This document shows positions 1 to 5,894 of a stretch of DNA of 17,671 nt, piece after piece. The stretch spans positions 1-17,671 of the forward strand of contig RGRP01000010.1 of assembly GCA_010021145.1 (NCBI GenBank). The letters are read 5' to 3'. This stretch comes from Candidatus Fonsibacter lacus. Lineage in GTDB: Bacteria > Pseudomonadota > Alphaproteobacteria > Pelagibacterales > Pelagibacteraceae. The notes beneath the pieces were generated by a model. The model was not told the origin of the DNA. It saw nothing but the letters and a program-made list of their open reading frames with translations, and made no database searches. The translations under genes and the position numbers were made by a program. Each line of letters begins with the position of its first letter. The stretch's first letter is position 1.

Positions 1-215
1 ATAACTTCTTTCATAATTTTGGATTTAGAAGCAATGCTTCCACATCTTAAATAGTCCCCATATGAAAATCCTCCTGGAAGAACAACAAGATCTGATTTTG
101 GAAGTTTGGTATCCGCATGCCATACCATTGATGTTTTTATGCCAAACTTCTCAAGGGAAATTTTAACATCACGATCACAATTGGAGCCAGGAAAGACAAT
201 GACGCTGGCTTTCAT
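1..215 (-). CDS. purQ: Phosphoribosylformylglycinamidine synthase subunit PurQ (glutaminase), partial at left edge
   Basis: PurQ supplies ammonia from glutamine for the conversion of FGAR to FGAM in cytoplasmic de novo purine synthesis, working with PurS and PurL. Only the first 71 codons are in the window. They read as a class-I glutamine amidotransferase N-terminus: MKASVIVFPGSNCDRD at the start and LPGGFSYGDYLRCG around residues 47-60, both typical of PurQ. The catalytic Cys and His/Glu lie beyond the edge. The ATG at 213-215 overlaps the purS stop codon in an ATGA arrangement (4 nt), implying translational coupling to purS. purL would be expected nearby but is not visible here. Confidence 0.93.
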   Translation of the reverse strand, partial: MKASVIVFPGSNCDRDVKISLEKFGIKTSMVWHADTKLPKSDLVVLPGGFSYGDYLRCGSIASKSKIMKEV

Positions 216-457
216 TCTTTAATGGCTTTTACTGAATAGTCCTCAATCGTAAGATTTGCTAAAAGTTTTTCGCACATATCTTTAGCTTTAGAAAGAGCAA
301 CTTTTTCGTTTTTTTCTTTAACAATTATTTCAAACGTTTTTCCCTGTCTTAAACTTTCAATATTTTTAAAACCCATATTAGATAACGAGTTTTTAATTAC
401 AGAACCCTGAGGATCTAAAACATCCTTTTTTAATGTAACAATGACTTGTAATTTCAA
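212..457 (-). CDS. purS: Phosphoribosylformylglycinamidine synthase subunit PurS
   Basis: PurS is the small (about 80 aa) subunit that bridges PurQ and PurL in the three-subunit FGAM synthetase found in most bacteria outside the gammaproteobacteria. The 81 aa length is normal. The N-terminal strand MKLQVIVTLKKDVLDPQG (residues 1-18) and RQGKTFEI (37-44) match the family pattern of an N-terminal strand, a 'DPQG' turn and an 'RQGK' turn. The only start codon consistent with the family N-terminus is TTG at 455-457; there is no ATG at this position and no clear Shine-Dalgarno. The gene begins 4 nt after the purC stop and overlaps purQ by 4 nt, so it is probably translated by coupling within the purB-C-S-Q unit. 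Confidence 0.93.
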   Translation of the reverse strand: MKLQVIVTLKKDVLDPQGSVIKNSLSNMGFKNIESLRQGKTFEIIVKEKNEKVALSKAKDMCEKLLANLTIEDYSVKAIKE

Positions 458-461
458 GTTT

Positions 462-1250
462 TTACTTTTTTTTCAACGCGGTTAAATTTTTTGAAACACC
501 TGTTTTAATTTCTTTAATATTAGAGCCTTCTGGCATGATTCCAAGTCGACGAGCAACCTCTTGATATGCTTCAACTAATCCGCCAAGGTCTCTTCTAAAT
601 CTATCTTTGTCTAATTTTCTTTCATCTTTTACATCCCACAATCTACATGTATCGGGACTAATTTCGTCAGCTAAAAAAACTTCAACGTCATCACCATTCC
701 ATTGTCTTCCAAATTCTAATTTAAAATCAACAAGCTTAATTCCTATTCCTCTAAATAATCCAACTAAAAAATCGTTAATTCTCAAAGCCTGTTCAGAGAT
801 ATGTATCAATTCACTTTGAGTTGCCCAGTTTAGTGCAAGAATATGTTCCTCATTAACTAGTGGATCACCAAGTTCATCGTTTTTATAATAAAATTCTAAA
901 ATAGGTTTGCTAAGATCTGTTCCTTCGCTAATCCCTAGTCTAGTTGAAAAGGTTCCAGCGGCGATATTTCTAACCACGACTTCAATTGGAATAATTTCTA
1001 AAGATTTAATAAGCTGTTCACGCATATTTAATCTTTTTATAAAATGCGTTTTAATTCCTATTTGATTTAATTGAGATAATAGAAATTCAGAAATTCTATT
1101 ATTTAGAACGCCTTTGCCATCAATAATTGCTTTTTTTTTATTATTAAAAGCCGTTGCATCATCTTTGAAATATTGAATTAAAGTTCCTTTTTCGGGACCT
1201 TCGTACAAAATTTTAGCTTTTCCTTCGTATATTTGTTTTCCTTTAGCCAT
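462..1250 (-). CDS. purC: Phosphoribosylaminoimidazole-succinocarboxamide synthase (SAICAR synthetase)
   Basis: PurC catalyses the ATP-dependent joining of aspartate to CAIR, giving SAICAR, in de novo purine synthesis. The 262 aa product has the expected features: the N-terminal YEGKAKILYEG loop (residues 8-18), SAICAR synthetase signature 1 (IPIEVVVRNIAAGTF, 87-101), signature 2 (LVDFKLEFG, 173-181) and DEISPDTCRLWD (195-206). The ATG at 1248-1250 shares one base with the purB TGA stop (TGATG), so the two are tightly coupled. It lies between purB, whose enzyme uses the PurC product SAICAR, and purS. No Shine-Dalgarno is apparent. Nothing is odd in the reading frame. Confidence 0.97.
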   Translation of the reverse strand: MAKGKQIYEGKAKILYEGPEKGTLIQYFKDDATAFNNKKKAIIDGKGVLNNRISEFLLSQLNQIGIKTHFIKRLNMREQLIKSLEIIPIEVVVRNIAAGTFSTRLGISEGTDLSKPILEFYYKNDELGDPLVNEEHILALNWATQSELIHISEQALRINDFLVGLFRGIGIKLVDFKLEFGRQWNGDDVEVFLADEISPDTCRLWDVKDERKLDKDRFRRDLGGLVEAYQEVARRLGIMPEGSNIKEIKTGVSKNLTALKKK

Positions 1251-2545
1251 CAGCTTTTAAACACTCTTCCGTAGATATTATTAATGTATCTTAAATGAGA
1301 ATTCATGTTGAATAGTTTTTTAAGATCATCTGTGGATAATTTAGATTTAATTTGTTTATCTTTGTTTAAGTTATCAAAAAAACTTTCATTTGAAGACCAT
1401 GTCCTCATAGCATTCTTTTGAACAACTTTATAAGCAAGTTCTCTCGTCATTCCTTTTTGAGTTAATTTTAAAAGAACGTTTTGAGAAAAAATAAGTCCAT
1501 TAAATCTTTCTAAATTTTTCTGCATATTTTTTGGATAAACAACTAAATTTTGAATTACACCAGTAAGTCTTGCTAAAACAAAATCCAAAGTAACAGTCGC
1601 ATCTGGTCCAATATTTCTTTCAACACTTGAATGACTAATATCTCTCTCATGCCACAAAACGACATTTTCTAAAGCTGGATAAGCATAACTTCTAATTAAT
1701 CTCGCAAGTCCTGTAATATTTTCAGATAAGACTGGATTTCTTTTATGTGGCATTGCTGAAGAACCTTTTTGGCCAGCTGAAAAATATTCTTCAACTTCTA
1801 AAACTTCAGTTCTTTGCAGATGTCTTATTTCCGTTGCTAATCTTTCAGCAGAAGATGCTATTATTGCAAGAACACTAAAAAAATAAGCGTGACGATCTCG
1901 AGGAATTACTTGTGTTGATATTGGTTCTGCTTTGAATTTTAATTTTTTTGCAACATATTTTTCAATTCCTGGATTGATATGAGCAAACGTACCAACAGCT
2001 CCTGAGATTGCACAAGTTGATATTTCATTTATTGCTTGTTCCATTCTATTTTTATTTCTTTTAAATTCTGCATAATAAGTAAGAAGTTTTAGTCCAAAAG
2101 TTATAGGCTCTGCATGAATTCCATGACTTCTGCCTACACAAACTGTTCTTTTGTATTTTATAGATTTTGTTTTTAAAATTTTTAAAAGATCCTCTAAATC
2201 TTTTAAGATAATTTTTCCTGACTGATAAAGTTGAATATTAAAACAGGTGTCTAGCACATCAGAAGATGTCATCCCCTGATGTAAGAATTTTGCTTTTTGA
2301 CCAACTTTTTCTGTTATTGAAGTTAGAAAAGCAATCACATCATGTTTTACTTTTTTTTCTATTTGATCAATTCTATCAGGATTAATTTTGGCTTTTCTTC
2401 TTATTTCTTTAGCAATACCTTTTGGAATGATTTTAAATTTTTCCATCGCTTCTGCTGCATAGATCTCAATATCTAACCAGATTTTATATTTGTTTTCAGG
2501 TTGCCAAATTTTAGCGATTTGTTCGCGTGAATATCTTGAGATCAT
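1250..2545 (-). CDS. purB: Adenylosuccinate lyase
   Basis: PurB cleaves fumarate from SAICAR and from adenylosuccinate, so it acts in both the IMP and AMP branches of purine synthesis. The 431 aa product belongs to the fumarase/aspartase superfamily. It shows TSSDVLDT (residues 93-100), the GRSHGIHAEP region carrying the likely catalytic acid His141, and the superfamily signature SSAMPHKRNP (262-271) on the mobile catalytic-serine loop. Length is normal for the family. The ATG at 2543-2545 is 33 nt after the map stop, the widest gap in this operon. A perfect TATAAT lies on the minus strand at 2578-2583, across the end of map, but I find no matching -35, so a separate purB promoter is only a possibility. 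Confidence 0.97.
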   Translation of the reverse strand: MISRYSREQIAKIWQPENKYKIWLDIEIYAAEAMEKFKIIPKGIAKEIRRKAKINPDRIDQIEKKVKHDVIAFLTSITEKVGQKAKFLHQGMTSSDVLDTCFNIQLYQSGKIILKDLEDLLKILKTKSIKYKRTVCVGRSHGIHAEPITFGLKLLTYYAEFKRNKNRMEQAINEISTCAISGAVGTFAHINPGIEKYVAKKLKFKAEPISTQVIPRDRHAYFFSVLAIIASSAERLATEIRHLQRTEVLEVEEYFSAGQKGSSAMPHKRNPVLSENITGLARLIRSYAYPALENVVLWHERDISHSSVERNIGPDATVTLDFVLARLTGVIQNLVVYPKNMQKNLERFNGLIFSQNVLLKLTQKGMTRELAYKVVQKNAMRTWSSNESFFDNLNKDKQIKSKLSTDDLKKLFNMNSHLRYINNIYGRVFKS

Positions 2546-2578
2546 TTAGATACGATATAATTGATTAACACTATTTTA

Positions 2579-3349
2579 TTATAAAGTAAAAATTTCGTAT
2601 CCATTATCAATTATACCAACTGTGTGTTCAAATTGTGCCGATAAAGATTTATCTTTTGTAACTGCGGTCCACCCATCTTGTAATACTTTAGTATGATATT
2701 CCCCTAAATTAATCATTGGTTCAATTGTAAATACCATTCCTTTTTTAATTTTCATTCCTTCACCTTTTTTTCCATAATGTAAAATATTTGGCTCCTCGTG
2801 AAATGTTTTTCCTATTCCATGTCCACAAAAATCTCTAACAACAGAACAACCGTTAGACTCAGCATAAGATTGAATAGCAAATCCAATGTCACCTAATGTA
2901 ATGCCTGGCTTTAATATCTTAATACCTTCCATCATACTTTCGTATGTCACACTAATAAGTTTTTCTGCTTTTACAGAAATATTTCCAACAGAAAATGTTT
3001 TACTAGTGTCCCCATAGTAACCATCTAATATTGCAGTAATATCAACATTAACGATATCTCCTTCATTTAAAACTTTATCACCAGGAATGCCATGACAAAC
3101 AACGTGATTAATGGAAGTGCAGATTGATTTTGTATAACCTCTGTAAAATAAAGGAGCAGAAAAAGCGCCATGATCATTTAGATATTTATTGGCAGCTTGA
3201 TCGATAAAATCGGTTTTAACTCCTGGCCTAATAAGTTTTTCTATATATTCCAAAGTTCTTGCTGCAAGATTGCCAGCTTTTTTTAAACCCTTAAAATCAA
3301 TATCATTATATATTCTAACAGAAGAAGATTCTTCTTTTTCTATTTTCAT
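2579..3349 (-). CDS. map: Type I methionine aminopeptidase
   Basis: Map is the cytoplasmic dinuclear-metal enzyme that removes the initiator methionine from nascent proteins. The 256 aa product has the pita-bread fold landmarks. By alignment from memory to E. coli Map, the metal ligands are Asp103 (NVDI), Asp114 (GDTSKTF), His177 (CGHGIG), Glu210 (TIEP) and Glu241 (FEHT), and the substrate-contact histidine is His86 (VCHGIPG). All are intact. The ATG at 3347-3349 overlaps the sfsA stop codon by one base (TAATG). The sfsA-map pairing is, from general knowledge, common in alphaproteobacteria; its placement upstream of purB probably reflects genome compaction. Confidence 0.97.
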   Translation of the reverse strand: MKIEKEESSSVRIYNDIDFKGLKKAGNLAARTLEYIEKLIRPGVKTDFIDQAANKYLNDHGAFSAPLFYRGYTKSICTSINHVVCHGIPGDKVLNEGDIVNVDITAILDGYYGDTSKTFSVGNISVKAEKLISVTYESMMEGIKILKPGITLGDIGFAIQSYAESNGCSVVRDFCGHGIGKTFHEEPNILHYGKKGEGMKIKKGMVFTIEPMINLGEYHTKVLQDGWTAVTKDKSLSAQFEHTVGIIDNGYEIFTL

Positions 3350-4044
3350 TAAAATTTAATCTCTATTTTTTTGTTAAGAATTATTTCTTTATCAGTTACT
3401 TTACTTGAATAGCATAAAAAATTAACACCTTTTTTTTTAGCTTGCATAAAATTTTCATAGTACTTTTCATCAATATCTTTAGATATTTTAAAAAAATCAC
3501 AATCCTCTCTTTGTATTAAAAATATCAAATAAGCATGGTGATCTTTTTTTTTAGCTTTAATAAGCTCCATTAAATGCTTTTGTCCCCTTAAAGTTGGTGC
3601 ATCAGGAAATTCTGCGAAATTTTTTTCTCTTTTTAAAGTAACATTTTTAACTTCTACAAAAGCCTGTTCCTTTTTATTAGAAACTAAAAAATCAAATCTA
3701 GTATTATCATTAAATTTTACTTCTCTCTGGATTTGATTGAATTTTTCAAGTTCTTTTATTTTTTTATTAATTAATGCTTCTTCTATAATCCTATTTGTTA
3801 AATGAGTATTAACACCAACTTTTTGGTTATTATGTTCTAAGATTTCTAGAGTATATTTTAATTTTCTCTCTGAATTTTTTGATTCAGAAATCCATGCATA
3901 CTCACCTTCATTAAGAAGACCCATCATAGATCCAGAATTTGGACAGTGTATTGTTAGAATTTCTTTATTTAACAACACATCTACAAAGAATCTTTTGTAT
4001 CTTTTTATGAACTTTGTTTTAATTAGAGGACTGTCAAATTTCAT
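3349..4044 (-). CDS. sfsA: SfsA family protein (sugar fermentation stimulation protein / DNA-RNA nuclease family)
   Basis: SfsA proteins have an N-terminal OB-like domain and a C-terminal PD-(D/E)XK nuclease-like domain. The original name comes from an effect on maltose metabolism in E. coli, and the true role is uncertain. Seen here, counting from the chosen start: IHCPNSGSMMGLL (residues 32-44), NTHLTN (79-84), NTRFDFLV (114-121) and the nuclease-type EVKNVTL (131-137). I chose the ATG at 4042-4044 (231 aa, MKFDSPLIKTKF...) because family members start close to this motif. The in-frame ATG at 4060-4062 would add the hydrophobic residues MILILL, which do not look like a real extension. First gene of the sfsA-map-purBCSQ unit; its promoter must lie inside the divergent cinA-like gene. 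Confidence 0.9.
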   Translation of the reverse strand: MKFDSPLIKTKFIKRYKRFFVDVLLNKEILTIHCPNSGSMMGLLNEGEYAWISESKNSERKLKYTLEILEHNNQKVGVNTHLTNRIIEEALINKKIKELEKFNQIQREVKFNDNTRFDFLVSNKKEQAFVEVKNVTLKREKNFAEFPDAPTLRGQKHLMELIKAKKKDHHAYLIFLIQREDCDFFKISKDIDEKYYENFMQAKKKGVNFLCYSSKVTDKEIILNKKIEIKF

Positions 4045-4066
4045 TAAAAGTATTAATATCATTTAG

Positions 4067-4813
4067 ATGCTTTCACGAAATAAAAAAAAAAGAATTTATG
4101 CTGCTATTTTAATAATTGGGGATGAAATTTTATCTGGCAGAACCCAAGATACTAACACTTCATTTCTTGCCAAATGGCTTAATGAAAGAGGAGTTCAATT
4201 AAAAGAAGTCAGAATTATTCCTGATGATCTTAATAAAATTGTTTCTTCAGTAAATTTATTAAGAAAAAAATATGATTATTTATTTACAACAGGTGGAATT
4301 GGACCAACACATGACGACATTACAGCTTTTGCAATTTCAAAAGCATTTAAAAAAAAATATGAATATAATAAAGAAGCTTATCAAATTTTAGAAAAACATT
4401 ATAAAAATTCCTATTTTAACTTAGCAAGAAAGAAAATGGCAAAGATGCCAAGAGGAGCAGAATTAATTTACAATCCTTCTAGTTCTGCGCCTGGTTTTTA
4501 TGTAAAAAATGTTTTTACGTTACCGGGGGTTCCCTCAATTCTTCAATCAATGATGCCTTTTGTAGAACAGTTAATTATTGGAGGTGAAAAAGTACACAGT
4601 GTTACTGTGCAGGCACATTTACCCGAAAGTAAGATAGGAAAAGATTTAGGAAAGTTACAAAAGAGATTTAAAGATTTAAGTCTTGGTAGTTACCCTTTTT
4701 TTCAATCAGGAAAAATAGGCGTGGCTCTTGTTATACGAGGATATTCAGAAAAAAGAATACAAGAGTGCAAAATTATTTTAGAGAAAATTTTAAAAAAAAT
4801 TAAAAAATTATAA
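4067..4813 (+). CDS. CinA/MoaB-type molybdopterin-binding-fold protein (COG1058-like, stand-alone domain)
   Basis: The product has the MogA/MoaB-like nucleotide or pterin binding fold that forms the N-terminal half of CinA. Visible motifs are IIGDEILSGRTQDTN (residues 16-30) and TTGGIGPTHDD (74-84), both characteristic, and LPGVP (152-156). At 248 aa it lacks the C-terminal nicotinamide-nucleotide amidase domain of full-length CinA (about 400 aa). For COG1058 domains, ADP-ribose pyrophosphatase activity linked to NAD recycling has been described; molybdenum cofactor handling is the other possibility. I cannot separate these from sequence. The gene runs divergently from sfsA with about 22 nt between start codons, and the next gene starts 1 nt after its stop. 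Confidence 0.85.
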   Translation: MLSRNKKKRIYAAILIIGDEILSGRTQDTNTSFLAKWLNERGVQLKEVRIIPDDLNKIVSSVNLLRKKYDYLFTTGGIGPTHDDITAFAISKAFKKKYEYNKEAYQILEKHYKNSYFNLARKKMAKMPRGAELIYNPSSSAPGFYVKNVFTLPGVPSILQSMMPFVEQLIIGGEKVHSVTVQAHLPESKIGKDLGKLQKRFKDLSLGSYPFFQSGKIGVALVIRGYSEKRIQECKIILEKILKKIKKL

Positions 4814-4814
4814 T

Positions 4815-5375
4815 ATGGATAAAGATCATGAGTTATCCAAATTAAAGAAATCAATACTAAAATTAAAGAAGAATTTTTGTGGAAAAAATTTAGTTTTTTC
4901 AGATGGCAATAAAGACTCAAAAGTAATGATAATAGGTGAGGCGCCTGGAAGAACAGAAGATAAATTGCAAAAACCTTTTGTTGGAAGAGCCGGAAAACTT
5001 TTAGATAGTCTTTTAGAAACTGTTAATCTTGACAGAACAACTGTTTATATCACTAACGTAGTAAATTATAGGCCTGATAAAAATAGAAAACCTACTTCAA
5101 AAGAAATAAATCAATTTAAAAAACTTCTTTTTAAACACATCAAGATTATAAGCCCCAAATGCATTTTATTGCTTGGTGCAACTGCGGCTGCAGCAGTTTT
5201 AAATCATATTGGTCCATTAAGCGAAGTAAGAGGAAAATGGAAAAGTATAAAAATTGTTAATTCTTATTTTAATATTTTAACTACTTTTCATCCAGCATTT
5301 TTATTAAGACAACCTGCGCAAAAAAAATCCACTTTGGAAGATTTACGTGAGTTTAAAAGAAAATTAAGTAGTTAA
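4815..5375 (+). CDS. Uracil-DNA glycosylase, family 4-like, without recognisable Fe-S ligands
   Basis: The product probably excises uracil from DNA in base excision repair. The superfamily motifs are clear: motif 1 GEAPGRTED (residues 41-49), KPFVGRAGKLLD (53-64), TNVVNYRPDKNR (80-91) and motif 2 HPAFLLR (159-165). The length of 186 aa is near the lower end for the family. Classical family-4 enzymes bind a 4Fe-4S cluster through four cysteines near the N-terminus and around the 'RPPGNR' motif. This protein has only two cysteines in total, Cys22 and Cys116; the position before RP is Tyr85 and the usual later Cys is absent. The ATG is 1 nt after the preceding stop, so it is co-transcribed with the CinA-like gene. 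A function other than uracil removal cannot be excluded. Confidence 0.85.
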   Translation: MDKDHELSKLKKSILKLKKNFCGKNLVFSDGNKDSKVMIIGEAPGRTEDKLQKPFVGRAGKLLDSLLETVNLDRTTVYITNVVNYRPDKNRKPTSKEINQFKKLLFKHIKIISPKCILLLGATAAAAVLNHIGPLSEVRGKWKSIKIVNSYFNILTTFHPAFLLRQPAQKKSTLEDLREFKRKLSS

Positions 5376-5390
5376 ATTATTTATTTTTAC

Positions 5391-5419
5391 TTAACAAGCC
5401 GATGTAATTTCATTATAAG
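5391..5419 (+). promoter_or_regulatory. Sigma70-type promoter for tRNA-Leu(UAA)
   Basis: TTAACA (5391-5396) and TATAAG (5414-5419) each differ by one base from the -35 and -10 consensus and are separated by exactly 17 nt. Transcription would begin near 5425-5428, a few bases before the tRNA 5' end at 5435. It is the best sigma70-type match I found in the window, and the only candidate for expressing both the tRNA and the lipoprotein gene behind it. Confidence 0.7.
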
Positions 5420-5434
5420 CATTACAACACTAAA

Positions 5435-5521
5435 GCCCTCGTGGTGGAATTGGTAGACACAAAGGACTTAAAATCCTTGCCCTTTTTGGGAGTGCCGGTT
5501 CAAGTCCGGCCGAGGGCACCA
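5435..5521 (+). tRNA. tRNA-Leu (anticodon UAA)
   Basis: A complete type II (long variable arm) tRNA. The acceptor stem pairs GCCCTCG (5435-5441) with CGAGGGC (5511-5517), the discriminator base is A5518 and CCA is encoded at 5519-5521. The anticodon stem AAGGA (5462-5466) pairs with TCCTT (5474-5478) around the loop CTTAAAA, which gives anticodon TAA (5469-5471). The T stem GCCGG (5494-5498) pairs with CCGGC (5506-5510) around TTCAAGT. It decodes UUA and UUG; UUA should be the dominant Leu codon in such an AT-rich genome. The next ORF starts only 5 nt after the CCA. Confidence 0.97.
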
Positions 5522-5526
5522 CAATT

Positions 5527-5892
5527 ATGAGAATATTATTTATTCTTTTGCTATTAGTATCTTGCTCTAAAGATGCAAAAGTTCCATTTATTAGTAAAGA
5601 TCCTATAAAACCAATAAATGTTACAATTGAAAATGAATTTGATATTACATATTCATTATCAACATTAGCAACACAAAATAATGACGTTTGTCAGATGTCT
5701 TTAGAAATTAAAAATATTTCTAAAGAAGAAAAAAGAAATTCATTATCAATAGAGGCTTATTCTTTTGCAGATAAAAAATATGAAGCTTTTGTTGTTGAAA
5801 AAAGATCAAAACCTAATGAAGTTGTAAATTCTACTGTTAAATTTAATGGAATTAATTGTGGCGATATTAGAAAAATAAATTTCTATAAATAA
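5527..5892 (+). CDS. Small predicted lipoprotein of unknown function
   Basis: I do not recognise this 121 aa protein. It starts with a short lipoprotein signal, MRILFILLLLVSC, with a lipobox LVSC and lipidation at Cys13. Ser14-Lys15-Asp16 follow the Cys, and the mature part is hydrophilic with a beta-rich look. It has two further cysteines, Cys55 and Cys111, which could form a disulfide in the periplasm. The ATG lies 5 nt after the CCA end of tRNA-Leu(UAA), so it must share that promoter. The only Shine-Dalgarno-like sequence, GAGGG at 5512-5516, is part of the tRNA acceptor stem. The stop is 2 nt from the end of the convergent parE gene. Confidence 0.75.
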   Translation: MRILFILLLLVSCSKDAKVPFISKDPIKPINVTIENEFDITYSLSTLATQNNDVCQMSLEIKNISKEEKRNSLSIEAYSFADKKYEAFVVEKRSKPNEVVNSTVKFNGINCGDIRKINFYK

Positions 5893-5894
5893 TA

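Noticed and set aside
607..819. Open frame of 70 codons on the plus strand inside purC
   Set aside because: It is opposite a strongly conserved gene, contains no recognisable domain and is a shadow of the purC codon pattern.
4045..4062. Longer sfsA start at 4060-4062
   Set aside because: It adds only a short hydrophobic stretch not expected in the family and leaves 4 nt before the divergent gene; the ATG at 4042-4044 matches the family start better.
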